Source: Hymenobacter nivis
Lineage (GTDB): Bacteria; Bacteroidota; Bacteroidia; Cytophagales; Hymenobacteraceae
Direction: 5' to 3'
DNA length: 64,000 nt
Assembly (NCBI RefSeq): GCF_003149515.1
Contig: NZ_CP029145.1
Location: 1,488,001-1,552,000 of the forward strand
The stretch's first letter is position 1. Each line of letters opens with the position of its first letter. The translations under genes were made by a program, and so were the position numbers. Below are positions 19,050-27,019 of the stretch, piece after piece. The notes beneath the pieces are model-generated. The model was given only the letters and a program-made list of their open reading frames with translations, was not told the origin of the DNA and made no database searches.

Positions 19050-19510
19050 CTTAGCGCCTTGCTTGATGAGGCCTTGGACCAGCGTTAGCTCGAACTGCCA
19101 GACCTCGAACGGGCTTTTTTTCTGGACACCGATAATGATAAAGCGGGCCGCGCTCAGCAGGTCGGAGTACAGGGCGGCCTGCCGGTCGTAGTCGTATTGC
19201 TCGATGGTGGCGACGAAATGGGCGTAGTCCTGGGCACTGGTAGTTTTGAAGTCCACCAGCACCACGCGGCCAGTTTTGCCCCAAAGGGGTCCCCTGGTTA
19301 TCATCAGGTCGGGGCGCACCTTCACCGTGAGGCCGGTGGCCTCGTGGGTGGCGGTATGGGTCTGCTCGGCCTAGCCCCGGTAGAGCAGGTCGCGGCAAAA
19401 GCGTTGGCGGCGCACGGCGGCGGCCAAGCCCTCAATTTGTGCCCACGGGACGCGCTAGGCGGTGCGCTGGTACTGGGCAGAGCCGTCGGCGGTTGAGATG
19501 CTACCCAGTA
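19050..19510 (-). pseudogene. PD-(D/E)XK nuclease remnant (RecE-like)
   Basis: The frame reads HEATGLTVKVRPDLMI, VVLVDFKTTS and YDYDRQAALYSDLLSAA, matching the D-x(n)-D-x-K core of exonuclease VIII/RecE-like nucleases often found in phages and islands. In-frame TAG codons at 19371-19373 and 19455-19457 break it, and the 3' end is cut off by the IS481 right end. It is a remnant of a larger gene. Confidence 0.7.
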
Positions 19511-19518
19511 AAGGGCAG

Positions 19519-20466
19519 CTAAACGGATGATTTCGCCGGTGCGGGCTGCGAGAGCTGACCTTCTTCGGGGTGCTGCTCGAAAAACTCGTCGCACCAGCGG
19601 CATACGTTCTGCAGCTCCTCACCCCGGGCCAGAGCATGGGCCTCGGTCACGCCGATGGACTCGCCCATTTTCCACGGCTCGCCCTGGTTGAGGCGCTGCA
19701 TAATTTCGGATTTCGAGGCGCGCAGCAGCACATCGGCCACCTTTTCGGTGCGGGCATCGCCGAGAGGGAACTTAGTACCCGGGCAGCAGGGGTTAATTTT
19801 CCAGAGCTGGATGCTGATTTCTTGGGGCAGCTCGGTGCCGCCTAGGAAGCCCCGGGCACCGGAGAGAATAGCACAGAAGTTGTGGCTGGGGTCGCGCAGC
19901 CAGATGTCTTTTTCGAGGGCGCGGCCGCGGGCCCAGTTGCCGCCCAGCCACATGTCTTCGGAAGCGCCCCAGTAGCCCCAACTCAGGCGGTGGCCTGCCA
20001 CCAGCATGTGGTCTTTTTCGATGAGCGGGTCGTGGTCGTCGCCGTTTACGCCGCGGCTTTCGAAGATATCAGCTAAGGTCATCAGACGGGAGCCAGCCAT
20101 TTTGTGGTAGCGGTCAATGCTGGCAATGTCGAAACGGGTGACGCCTTTTTCAATCAGTAAATCGAGAATTTCGGGGGTGAGCAGGTCGCCGTTGGTTTGC
20201 AGCATGACCTGGGTGCGGCCCTGGTACTTATCCCGCATGGCATCCAGAATGAAGTAGAGCTTAGCGCGGTCGGCTAGGGGCTCACCGCCGGAGAGGATGA
20301 GGCGGTCGACGCTATCGGGGAGGTTGCGCACGATGCGCAGGCAGTCCTGGGCGCTGATGCGGGTACCCTGCGGGCCGGAGCTATTGTAGCAATGGTCGCA
20401 TTTATCGTTGCAGAGCTGGGTGAAGACCCAGTAAACGGACTCGCAATGGTTGAAATCGGTTTTCAT
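19519..20466 (-). CDS. Radical SAM protein of the TonB/ABC locus
   Basis: 315 aa from an ATG. The 4Fe-4S/SAM motif is CNDKCDHC (residues about 18-25, CxxxCxxC); SGGEPLAD (about 59-66) is the GGE motif. The C-terminal third has extra cysteines (NPCCPGT and CRWCDEFF) that could hold an auxiliary cluster or bind substrate, as in SPASM-like enzymes. The substrate is unknown. It is the last gene of the minus-strand array, 80 bp after the ATPase gene, with a MITE-like repeat in and across the gap. Its company of importer genes and two GATase1-like proteins suggests it modifies an imported or soon to be imported compound; that is inference. Confidence 0.88.
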   Translation of the reverse strand: MKTDFNHCESVYWVFTQLCNDKCDHCYNSSGPQGTRISAQDCLRIVRNLPDSVDRLILSGGEPLADRAKLYFILDAMRDKYQGRTQVMLQTNGDLLTPEILDLLIEKGVTRFDIASIDRYHKMAGSRLMTLADIFESRGVNGDDHDPLIEKDHMLVAGHRLSWGYWGASEDMWLGGNWARGRALEKDIWLRDPSHNFCAILSGARGFLGGTELPQEISIQLWKINPCCPGTKFPLGDARTEKVADVLLRASKSEIMQRLNQGEPWKMGESIGVTEAHALARGEELQNVCRWCDEFFEQHPEEGQLSQPAPAKSSV

Positions 20467-20492
20467 GAATGGGTATTTAACGACTAGTCAGC

Positions 20493-20590
20493 ACGTCATG
20501 CCGAGCGCAGTGAAGTATCTCTGCCGCTTCGTTGCATCGGATTATTTTACTGCCGTGGTAGAGGTGCTTCGGCTGCGCTCAGCACGACGT
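20493..20590. repeat. MITE-like palindromic element, copy 2
   Basis: Arms start ACGTCATGCCGAGCGCAGTG and end with CTGCGCTCAGCACGACGT. The right arm overlaps the ATPase gene: the last 15 codons of that gene lie in the repeat. Confidence 0.8.
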
Positions 20591-21341
20591 TCATATTTTT
20601 TGCCTGAAAAGTAGTCTGCTGAATCGATTCCCAGAAAGACAGCTCAGCCTGGATATTGGTGCGTGGGTCCTGGATAAACTCGTTTACTGAAGCGAAGCTG
20701 GTGAGCACGCCCTGGTCGAGGTAGCCGAATCGGGTGCCCACGGTGAGGGCCTCGCGGCTGTCGTGGGTCACGAAGAGGGAGGTAATCTGGTGCTGGCGGC
20801 TCACGCGCAGAAACAGCTGCTGCATGTCGGCGCGGGTCTGGGCGTCGAGGTTGCCGAAGGGCTCATCGAGCAGCAGCAAGCGCGGCCGGATGATGAGGGC
20901 CCTCCCGAACGACACGCGCTGCCGCTGCCCGCCCGAGAGCTGGTGCGGGGCCTTTTGGCCGTGCTCGGTCAGGTCGAGCTCGGCCAGCAGTGCGCGTACC
21001 TGCTCGACGACCTCGGCTTTGGGTACTTTGCGGATATGCAGGCCGAAGGCCACGTTCTCGAATACGTTCAGGTGCGGAAACAGCAGCGGCTCCTGGTAGA
21101 GGTACACCATCTGGCGCTCGTTGGGCGGCACGGGCAGCAGGTTCTGGCCGTTCAGGGACAGGGTGCCGGCATCCGGGGCTTCGAGGCCGGCCAGGATTTT
21201 CAGCAGCGTGGTTTTGCCGCAGCCCGAGCGGCCCAGCACAGCCAGTACCTCGCCCTTGACGAGGCGGAAGGCGATGTCGCGCAGCACCGGTTGCCCGCCG
21301 AACTGCTTGGTGAGGGCATTTACTTGCAGCAGCTCGCTCAT
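20547..21341 (-). CDS. ABC transporter ATP-binding protein
   Basis: 264 aa. Walker A GRSGCGKTT (residues about 38-46), signature LSGGQRQRVSFGRAL (about 135-149), Walker B LLLLDEPFGNLD (about 155-166) and switch His in FVTHDSREAL. It resembles the CysA/PotA group that powers binding-protein-dependent importers and should work with the two permeases and the YnjB-like binding protein upstream. The natural start ATGA overlapped the stop of the preceding gene before IS630 landed 4 bp upstream. The C-terminal residues VVLSAAEAPLPRQ are encoded by a MITE-like repeat. Confidence 0.92.
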   Translation of the reverse strand: MSELLQVNALTKQFGGQPVLRDIAFRLVKGEVLAVLGRSGCGKTTLLKILAGLEAPDAGTLSLNGQNLLPVPPNERQMVYLYQEPLLFPHLNVFENVAFGLHIRKVPKAEVVEQVRALLAELDLTEHGQKAPHQLSGGQRQRVSFGRALIIRPRLLLLDEPFGNLDAQTRADMQQLFLRVSRQHQITSLFVTHDSREALTVGTRFGYLDQGVLTSFASVNEFIQDPRTNIQAELSFWESIQQTTFQAKNMNVVLSAAEAPLPRQ

Positions 21342-21359
21342 ACTAGTGGTTGAAAAACA

Positions 21360-22010
21360 TTAGCTAGTCGGGTATAATTTAGCTAGTTTGATGCGAGCGT
21401 CGGCCGTTTTGAACTGCCAGTTGCGGGGCTTAGGCCGCGCATTCTGGCGGTCTTGCCACTGTTCTACCACGTGGCGGACCTGCTCGCTGGAGGTGAACGG
21501 CTGGTCGAGGACCTGGCGACTAAGGACGGAGAATTCGATTTCGGCCATGTTCAGCCAGGAGCCGTGGGCCGGGGTGTAGGTGATGTCCATCCGTCGCAGA
21601 TAGGCCTGGGCCACGGCAGGCGGAAAGTGGGCGTAGAAAAAGCTGCGCTTGTGCGTACGCAGGTTATCCATGACCCAGTGCACCTTCTTGGCCTCGCGGT
21701 AGGTCGAGTCCATCTGCCGGGCCACAAACTGCACCCAGGTGGCGGCTTTGTGGTCGGCCTCGACCGTCAGGCAGCGCCAGCCCCGTAAGGGCTCCGTGGC
21801 CACGAATAACTCCACCACGCCCCGGCGCACGTATTCCGAATCGCGGCAGCGCTGGCCGGTAGAGGTGATAAACGTTTCGTAATCCAGTAGTTGCTTGGGC
21901 GACTCGTCCAGGCAAACGACCGGATAGTCTGCGTCATAGGGTTGCTCGTAGAGGTCGAGTACCTGCTCCATCTGACAGACAAAAGAAGCGCTCTGCTCCG
22001 CCGGAATCAC
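21360..22010 (-). CDS. IS630 transposase, DDE frame (orfB)
   Basis: Contains CLDESPKQLL (first Asp), VHWVMDNLRTHK (second Asp) and TPAHGSWLNMAEIEFSVL (Glu). The frame is continuous upstream to the A8 run, reading KKNELKPFNGPQQWV, so orfA-orfB is probably one protein made by programmed -1 frameshifting. Confidence 0.88.
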   Translation of the reverse strand: MIPAEQSASFVCQMEQVLDLYEQPYDADYPVVCLDESPKQLLDYETFITSTGQRCRDSEYVRRGVVELFVATEPLRGWRCLTVEADHKAATWVQFVARQMDSTYREAKKVHWVMDNLRTHKRSFFYAHFPPAVAQAYLRRMDITYTPAHGSWLNMAEIEFSVLSRQVLDQPFTSSEQVRHVVEQWQDRQNARPKPRNWQFKTADARIKLAKLYPTS

Positions 22011-22471
22011 CCACTGCTGCGGGCCGTTGAACGGCTTGAGTTCGTTTTTTTTAGCAGCCGCGCCACCATCGTGGTCGAGATATGTTCGACCACTTGGAGT
22101 TCGACCAGCTGGTCGGCCAGCAACTGGAGCTGCCAGCGGGGCTGCTCGTCGGGCGGGGTCTGGCAGAGCAGGGCCAGTAAATGGGCTTCCACCCGCCCAT
22201 CTATCTTCTTGTCCGAACGCGTTTTACGCGGCTTCGGCTCAAACAGGGCCATCCCTTCTTCGCAGAACTGGCGGCGCACCCGTTCGACGGTTCGGGTACA
22301 GACACCCAGTACGGCGGCTAGGTCGGCCGCCGGCCGGCGGCCAGTCTGTTCGTCGCTATTCAACAGAATCTGAATTCGTTGCAGTTTGGGCGAATGGCTT
22401 TTGTATTTCTTTTGCCAGCCTTCCAGGGTCTGGCGTTCTTCTGGGGTCAAATGCAGCCGATACCGTATCAT
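22007..22471 (-). CDS. IS630 transposase, N-terminal frame (orfA)
   Basis: From the ATG at 22471 the frame encodes the HTH part (RRPAADLAAVLGVCTRTVERVRR). It runs into an A8 slippery run (rc of 22045-22052, CTAAAAAAAACG) and then stops at 22007. A -1 shift there joins it to the DDE frame. Confidence 0.85.
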   Translation of the reverse strand: MIRYRLHLTPEERQTLEGWQKKYKSHSPKLQRIQILLNSDEQTGRRPAADLAAVLGVCTRTVERVRRQFCEEGMALFEPKPRKTRSDKKIDGRVEAHLLALLCQTPPDEQPRWQLQLLADQLVELQVVEHISTTMVARLLKKTNSSRSTARSSG

Positions 22472-22505
22472 ATAGCAAGTGCTTTTGGAATAAACACCAA
22501 CCGAC

Positions 22506-23174
22506 TCAGTACTGTTTTTCAACCACTAGGGCCCCCGCACCGTACGCGGCGGCATCGATGGTCATGCGCTCCGGCGTGGGGTGCACGCCGCTGAGCCACT
22601 CGGTAAGGCGGTCGACGTAGTTATCCAAGTGCGTGATTTGCTGCACGCCGTGCTCCACGAGGGGGTCGAGGGTGGTGGCCAGCAGGGTGCCGCCGTACTG
22701 GTGGGTTTGCCAGGTGATGACGTCGCCCCCGGCGTTGGTCTGGAGGATGTCGGCCCCGATGGGTACGCGGGTGTACACGCCATGGGTGTGCCAGCAGGCT
22801 TGGCGCGGCGTGAGGCCCTGGTACACGGGGTGCTCGTAGTTGGTATCAGACACGGGCGGGTTGGTGGGGTCCGTCACCCACCAGTAGTTATTCACCGGCC
22901 GGTTTTCCCACTGCGCATCGAGCCAGGCCGTGGAGGAATCGCCCTCCAGAAACACCTTTTTACCCGCCGCCAGAAAATCGTAGATGACGTCCTTTTTCTC
23001 GGTCAGTACCGCTTGGTTCGATTGGAACGGAATGGCCAGCGCGTCAAGGTCGCGCACGGCTTCGGCGTCGAGGTCGTGCACATAGAGCAGGCGGTAGAGG
23101 TCGCGGTATTTCGGCGCGGTAGCCATGGCGTAGTGCGACCACACGCCATTGAAAATCAAGCCTATCTTAGCCAT
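22506..23174 (-). CDS. GATase1/ThuA-like protein B of the TonB/ABC locus
   Basis: 222 aa from an ATG. It opens MAKIGLIFNGVWSHYAMATA and alternates short hydrophobic strands with helices (DVIYDFLAAGKKVFLEGDSS, GGTLLATTLDPLVEHGVQQI), the pattern of class-I glutamine amidotransferase/ThuA-like folds. No GxCxG nucleophile elbow is visible, so an enzyme role is not assured. The ATG overlaps the stop of protein A by 8 nt. The end VVEKQY is encoded by the IS630 terminal repeat; before insertion the protein ended ...GALV with TGA inside the ATPase start. Function unknown. Confidence 0.75.
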   Translation of the reverse strand: MAKIGLIFNGVWSHYAMATAPKYRDLYRLLYVHDLDAEAVRDLDALAIPFQSNQAVLTEKKDVIYDFLAAGKKVFLEGDSSTAWLDAQWENRPVNNYWWVTDPTNPPVSDTNYEHPVYQGLTPRQACWHTHGVYTRVPIGADILQTNAGGDVITWQTHQYGGTLLATTLDPLVEHGVQQITHLDNYVDRLTEWLSGVHPTPERMTIDAAAYGAGALVVEKQY

Positions 23175-23787
23175 GGGCGGGAACGGTTGAAGTGGAAAGC
23201 AGGTGAATAAAGTTGCGGTACAGGGCCACTAGGGCCGTATCGGACTGGCCAGCGTAGGTGATATCGGCTAGTGGGCCACTGGCGGTGAGCAGCATCCGAC
23301 CGCCGGTGCTTACCTCGTCGAGCACCACGATGGGGCGCTGCCAGGTATCGGCCAGCAGCACATCGGCGCCGGGCGCGGCTTGGATATAGCCGCAGGCCCA
23401 CCAGCCGCTCATGCCGTGCGAGAAGTTGAGCTGGTCAAGATCAAGGTTATCGAGCAGGTGGTGGCGGTCGGTGACGGAGGAATAGCGCACGTCCATCGTG
23501 CGGCGCGAGTTATCCATCACCCACTGGTTGCCGGGCACCCAGGCGGTGAAAAAACCATCGCAGCACACCAACGCCCGGCCCGCGTCGAGAAACGCGCGGA
23601 CTTTATCCTTGATTTTTAGCATGGCGATGTGGTCGGAGCCGTTGGGTACTACCAGTAGGTCGTAGGGCAGTAGCTCAGGGTCGAAATCCTTGGTGATGAG
23701 GCAGGTAGTGTAATGCGCCCACTCATTTGACACGAAATACTTTTCGAGCCCCTGGAGGCCGTTGGAAATGAGCAGGGCTTGGAGCAC
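23167..23787 (-). CDS. GATase1/ThuA-like protein A of the TonB/ABC locus
   Basis: 206 aa from a GTG. MLQALLISNGLQGLEKYF, YDLLVVPNGSDHIAMLKIKD, KVRAFLDAGRALVCCDGFFT and GGRMLLTASGPLADI show a flavodoxin-like GATase1/ThuA pattern similar to protein B (both have a WH or GWWACGY segment near residue 130). Two adjacent Cys at about residue 91 are the only nucleophile candidates. Protein A and B look like distant paralogs acting as a pair. Function unknown; co-transcription is indicated by the 8-nt overlap. Confidence 0.75.
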   Translation of the reverse strand: MLQALLISNGLQGLEKYFVSNEWAHYTTCLITKDFDPELLPYDLLVVPNGSDHIAMLKIKDKVRAFLDAGRALVCCDGFFTAWVPGNQWVMDNSRRTMDVRYSSVTDRHHLLDNLDLDQLNFSHGMSGWWACGYIQAAPGADVLLADTWQRPIVVLDEVSTGGRMLLTASGPLADITYAGQSDTALVALYRNFIHLLSTSTVPAHG

Positions 23788-23820
23788 GGGTGGTGTTTAG
23801 GGTGTTGAGGTTTTAGAAGA

Positions 23821-23947
23821 ACGTCATGCTTTATCTGGCGTCCGCGCAGCCGAAGCATCTCTACCACGCAACTAACCTAATTAACTCCAACGAAGCAGTA
23901 GAGATGCTTCGGTCTCTGCTTAACGCGCAGAATGCTTAGCATGACGT
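23821..23947. repeat. MITE-like palindromic element, copy 3
   Basis: ACGTCAT...ATGACGT ends with inner arms CCGAAGCATCTCTACCACG and TAGAGATGCTTCGG. It fills the 208-bp gap between permease 2 and protein A. Confidence 0.85.
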
Positions 23948-23995
23948 GCTGAGTTTGAGCGGGGCTGTTTTCACAACACATACGGATAAAACTTC

Positions 23996-24757
23996 TCATT
24001 CAGCCTTGCGCAGCAGGGCGCTTTTATTGACCCACAGCAGCAGTACCGGAGGCAGCAACAGGAGCAGCGAAGCGACGGCGGCCAGCTGGGCGTTGGCCTC
24101 GCCCACGTAGGCAAACACCTGCACGGTGAGCGTACGCACCTTGCCTACGCTCAGCAGGTTGGTCAGGCCGAAATCGAACCAAGCCAGCAGGAAAGTCTGG
24201 AACAGCGCCGTGCGCAGCAGGGGCCCCGCCAGCGGCAGCAGCACCTGCCAGAGCGCCTGCCGGGGCGTGCAGCCCAAGGTGCGGGCCAGCTGCTCGTATT
24301 CGGTGGCCTGCCGCGTCCAGAAGCTGCGTAGCAGCAGCGTGGCGAAGGGCACGGCAATGAGTAGTAGCCCCAGTACCCCACCCAGCGAACCGGACAGGTG
24401 CAGCCGGATGATAAACGGCTGGATGAGCACCGCCAGCAACACCGGCGGCAGTGCGTAGGGTAAGTAGCTAAGGGCTTCCCAGCGCCCCGGCCGGGCCGCG
24501 CGGGTAATGGCCCGCGCCAGCCAGAAGCCGCTGGCCGTAGCGGTTACGGCCACTACACTGGCCAGCAGCACGCTGCGGCCCAGCCCGGCCAGCAGCTCAT
24601 TATCAGCGGCCAGCAGGTCGCGCAACGCCCGCAGCGAGTACACAGCCGGCAGTACGGCCGGGAAGCGCCACGCGGGGGCCACTGCCAGCAAGGCCAGCAG
24701 CCCGAACGGTAATGCAAACAGCACCACCAGCCCCGTGGTGAGGAGCTTAGAGCGCAT
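23996..24757 (-). CDS. ABC transporter permease 2
   Basis: 253 aa from the ATG at 24757 (a TTG 12 bp earlier is weaker). About six membrane helices (LVVLFALPFGLLALLAVAPA, VLLASVVAVTATASGFWLAR, LLIAVPFATLLLRSFW and others) and the EAA-like loop YEQLARTLGCTPRQALWQVL that docks to the ATPase. It resembles the YnjC/CysW class. The start overlaps permease 1 by 11 nt. Confidence 0.88.
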   Translation of the reverse strand: MRSKLLTTGLVVLFALPFGLLALLAVAPAWRFPAVLPAVYSLRALRDLLAADNELLAGLGRSVLLASVVAVTATASGFWLARAITRAARPGRWEALSYLPYALPPVLLAVLIQPFIIRLHLSGSLGGVLGLLLIAVPFATLLLRSFWTRQATEYEQLARTLGCTPRQALWQVLLPLAGPLLRTALFQTFLLAWFDFGLTNLLSVGKVRTLTVQVFAYVGEANAQLAAVASLLLLLPPVLLLWVNKSALLRKAE

Positions 24758-25589
24758 GGCGGCGGGCAAGACGGGTGAGCACCAGAATTAGGCCCAGCAG
24801 CCCTACGGCCACTAGGAAGCCCGCCAGGTAGGCCGCCGGCAGCTCGCGCAAATCGAAGCGCTGCAGGCGGGTGGCGATGTACACCGAGAGCATCTGTGGG
24901 TAGGGCCGGCCCAGCAGCAGCGGAATATCGTAGGCCCCCAGGGTTGCGATACCGCTGAGCAGCAGCGTGGGGGCCGCCCGGCGCAGCAGCACCGGCACGG
25001 CCACCCGCCACCGGAACTGGCCGGGGCGGGCTCCCAGCGTCTGGGCCAGCTGGTAGTAGTCGGCCAGCCGGCTTTCCTGGTAGATGGCCTGAAACAGCAG
25101 TGTGAGAAAGGGAAAAGCCAGCAATACGTGCGCCGCGATAATGCCCACGCCCGCCGCATCCTGCACCAGCTCCGGAAAGCCTTCGACGCCCGACGTGAAC
25201 CCGAGGCCGAAACTGAGGCGCGAGAGCCAGCCGGCCCGGCTCAGCAGCTGAAACAGGTAGAAGCCCATCACCAGCGAGGGCATGAGCAAGGGCACGTAGA
25301 GCAGCGTCGGAAACGGCCGGCGGCGCAGCGTGGCTTGCGCGCCCAGCACCAGGGCCAGGGCCAGGGCCACGGCCAGCGTGAGCGAGGCTCCGGCCACCCA
25401 CATGCTGAATAGGGCCGATTTCAGCAGCCCGGTATCGGTGCCCAGCGCCAGCCAGTAGCGGCCGGTGAAGCCCGTGGCCAGCGGCCCCGCTATGCCCACG
25501 CTACCTAGCAGGGCATACGCCAGCCCGGCCAACGGTAAGCCAGCCACCAGCAGGGCGTAGAAGAGCAGGAGCCAGTTGCGGGATTTCAT
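24747..25589 (-). CDS. ABC transporter permease 1
   Basis: 280 aa from an ATG. Six predicted helices and the EAA loop YQLAQTLGARPGQFRWRVAV. Together with permease 2 it forms the inner-membrane channel of a YnjBCD-like importer. In E. coli ynjC encodes both halves in one chain; here they are separate genes. A small palindrome lies in the 55-bp gap to the binding protein gene. Confidence 0.88.
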   Translation of the reverse strand: MKSRNWLLLFYALLVAGLPLAGLAYALLGSVGIAGPLATGFTGRYWLALGTDTGLLKSALFSMWVAGASLTLAVALALALVLGAQATLRRRPFPTLLYVPLLMPSLVMGFYLFQLLSRAGWLSRLSFGLGFTSGVEGFPELVQDAAGVGIIAAHVLLAFPFLTLLFQAIYQESRLADYYQLAQTLGARPGQFRWRVAVPVLLRRAAPTLLLSGIATLGAYDIPLLLGRPYPQMLSVYIATRLQRFDLRELPAAYLAGFLVAVGLLGLILVLTRLARRHAL

Positions 25590-25603
25590 TGATTTTGATG
25601 AAA

Positions 25604-25627
25604 GAACGTCAGATGAGCATGACGTTC
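25604..25627. repeat. Minimal palindrome related to the MITE ends
   Basis: GAACGTCA-GATGAGCA-TGACGTTC, perfect 8-bp arms. The outer bases match the ends of copies 3 and 4, so it may be a collapsed copy or an end-to-end remnant. Confidence 0.55.
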
Positions 25628-25644
25628 AAAGGCAGATAAGTACC

Positions 25645-26865
25645 CTACTTCTCAATCACCTGGGTGCGGAAATCCTTGAATAGCCGGGTCATGTATTCTG
25701 GGTCGGGCTCCATCAGGGCGAGGCCCTGGATGGCTGCGCGGCGGGGGGCGTAGCGGCGGGAGGGCAGCTGTTCGAACTGCCGGCGCTGGGCGGCAGGCAG
25801 GGCAGCCAGGTTCAGCACGGTGTGGTCACCCCACACGTTGGGGTCCATTTTTTTGAGCTGGGCCTCGGGCGAAATCAGGAAATTAACGGCCAGCAGGGCG
25901 GCTTCCGGGTGCTGGGCCCCTTTCACGATGCCTAGGTAGTGGGAGTTCTGGATGGTGCCGGGCCGGGGCACATAGGCGCGGGCGGTGGCCGGGAAAACGC
26001 CCTGGTTCACCTTGTTGTCGACCTCGGCGTCGTTGTTGGAGAAGGTAAAGGCTACCTCGCCGTTGGCAAAAAGCTGGTGCAGCGGCGCGAGCTGCTCGGG
26101 GAAGGTCTGGCCCTGCTTCCAGAAGTAGGGCCGACTGGCATTCACCTGCTTCCACAGCTCGCCCGACCACTTGTTGTACACAGCTTCATCAAACTTGCCC
26201 TGAAACAGCTTGGGGTTGCCTGACAAGGCCATCATCCACGATTTCAGCAGTGTCATACCCGTAAACTCGTTCGGGATAGTGAACTGGCCGGGGTGAGCCT
26301 TCACAAAAGCTGGCAGCTCGGCCCACGAGCGGGGCGGCTGCGCCACCCGCGCCGAGTCGTAGATAAATGTGAACTGCACGTTGCCCCACGGGCACTCCAT
26401 CCCCGCCACCGGCTGCTGAAAATCGGTGTTGATGAAGGGGTTTTGCAGGTCGAGCAGCCTGGCGTTGGGCAGTTTGTCGACGAATGGCCCGAGCAGCGCA
26501 TCCACCTGCCGGAGCTGGTAGAACGTCTCGCCATTAATCCAGACCACGTCGGCCTCGCTGGGCTGGCCGGCCTGCTGCTCGGCAGCCAGCGTCTGGGCCA
26601 GGCCCGCACCCTGGGCGGCCGCAATTTGCAGCTCGATGCCGTAGCGGCGCTTCAGCTCGGGCTTCACGTAGGTGCTCATGTACTTATTAATGAGCGGATC
26701 GCCCATCCACATTAGCATGCTCACCGGCTGGTTTTTGCCCTTGGCTTCGATTTGTGGCCAGGTTTGGGCCAGGGTCTGCTGCGGGGTATGCGCTTTGTCC
26801 GACGCGGAGCCGCACCCGGCGAGCAGGGCGGCGGCAGTTGTCAGGAGCAGGAATGTTTTTTTCAT
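25645..26865 (-). CDS. YnjB-like ABC transporter substrate-binding lipoprotein
   Basis: From the ATG at 26865 it is 406 aa with a lipoprotein signal (MKKTFLLLTTAAALLAGC, lipobox LAGC). The family is bacterial solute-binding type, closest in look to YnjB: PVSMLMWMGDPLINKYMSTY, ADVVWINGETFYQL, CPWGNVQFTFIYDSAR and AFTFSNNDAEVDNKVNQG. YnjB ligands are not settled. It should deliver ligand to permeases 1 and 2. The start at 26925 would bury the lipobox and is rejected. Confidence 0.9.
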   Translation of the reverse strand: MKKTFLLLTTAAALLAGCGSASDKAHTPQQTLAQTWPQIEAKGKNQPVSMLMWMGDPLINKYMSTYVKPELKRRYGIELQIAAAQGAGLAQTLAAEQQAGQPSEADVVWINGETFYQLRQVDALLGPFVDKLPNARLLDLQNPFINTDFQQPVAGMECPWGNVQFTFIYDSARVAQPPRSWAELPAFVKAHPGQFTIPNEFTGMTLLKSWMMALSGNPKLFQGKFDEAVYNKWSGELWKQVNASRPYFWKQGQTFPEQLAPLHQLFANGEVAFTFSNNDAEVDNKVNQGVFPATARAYVPRPGTIQNSHYLGIVKGAQHPEAALLAVNFLISPEAQLKKMDPNVWGDHTVLNLAALPAAQRRQFEQLPSRRYAPRRAAIQGLALMEPDPEYMTRLFKDFRTQVIEK

Positions 26866-26886
26866 AGGGAAGACGTGAACCTGAGG

Positions 26887-27003
26887 GAACGCCCTACTCA
26901 TCTGGCGTCCGCGCCGTCGAAGCATCTCTACCGCGTAACTAATTCCTTTCGATTGAATTACTACTGTGATAGAGATGCTTCGACTACACTCAGCATGACG
27001 TTC
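26887..27003. repeat. MITE-like palindromic element, copy 4
   Basis: Inner arms CGAAGCATCTCTACCGCG and TGATAGAGATGCTTCG; outer end GCATGACGTTC. It sits between the TonB receptor stop and the binding-protein gene. Confidence 0.85.
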
Positions 27004-27019
27004 TAATTCTGTCGTTCAA

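Larger units (their letters stand above)
21346..22526. mobile_element. IS630-family insertion sequence
   Basis: Terminal inverted repeats GTGGTTGAAAAACA(T/G)TA face each other, flanked by TA at 21344-21345 and 22527-22528, the family's target duplication. Contents: one transposase split in two overlapping frames. Confidence 0.9.
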
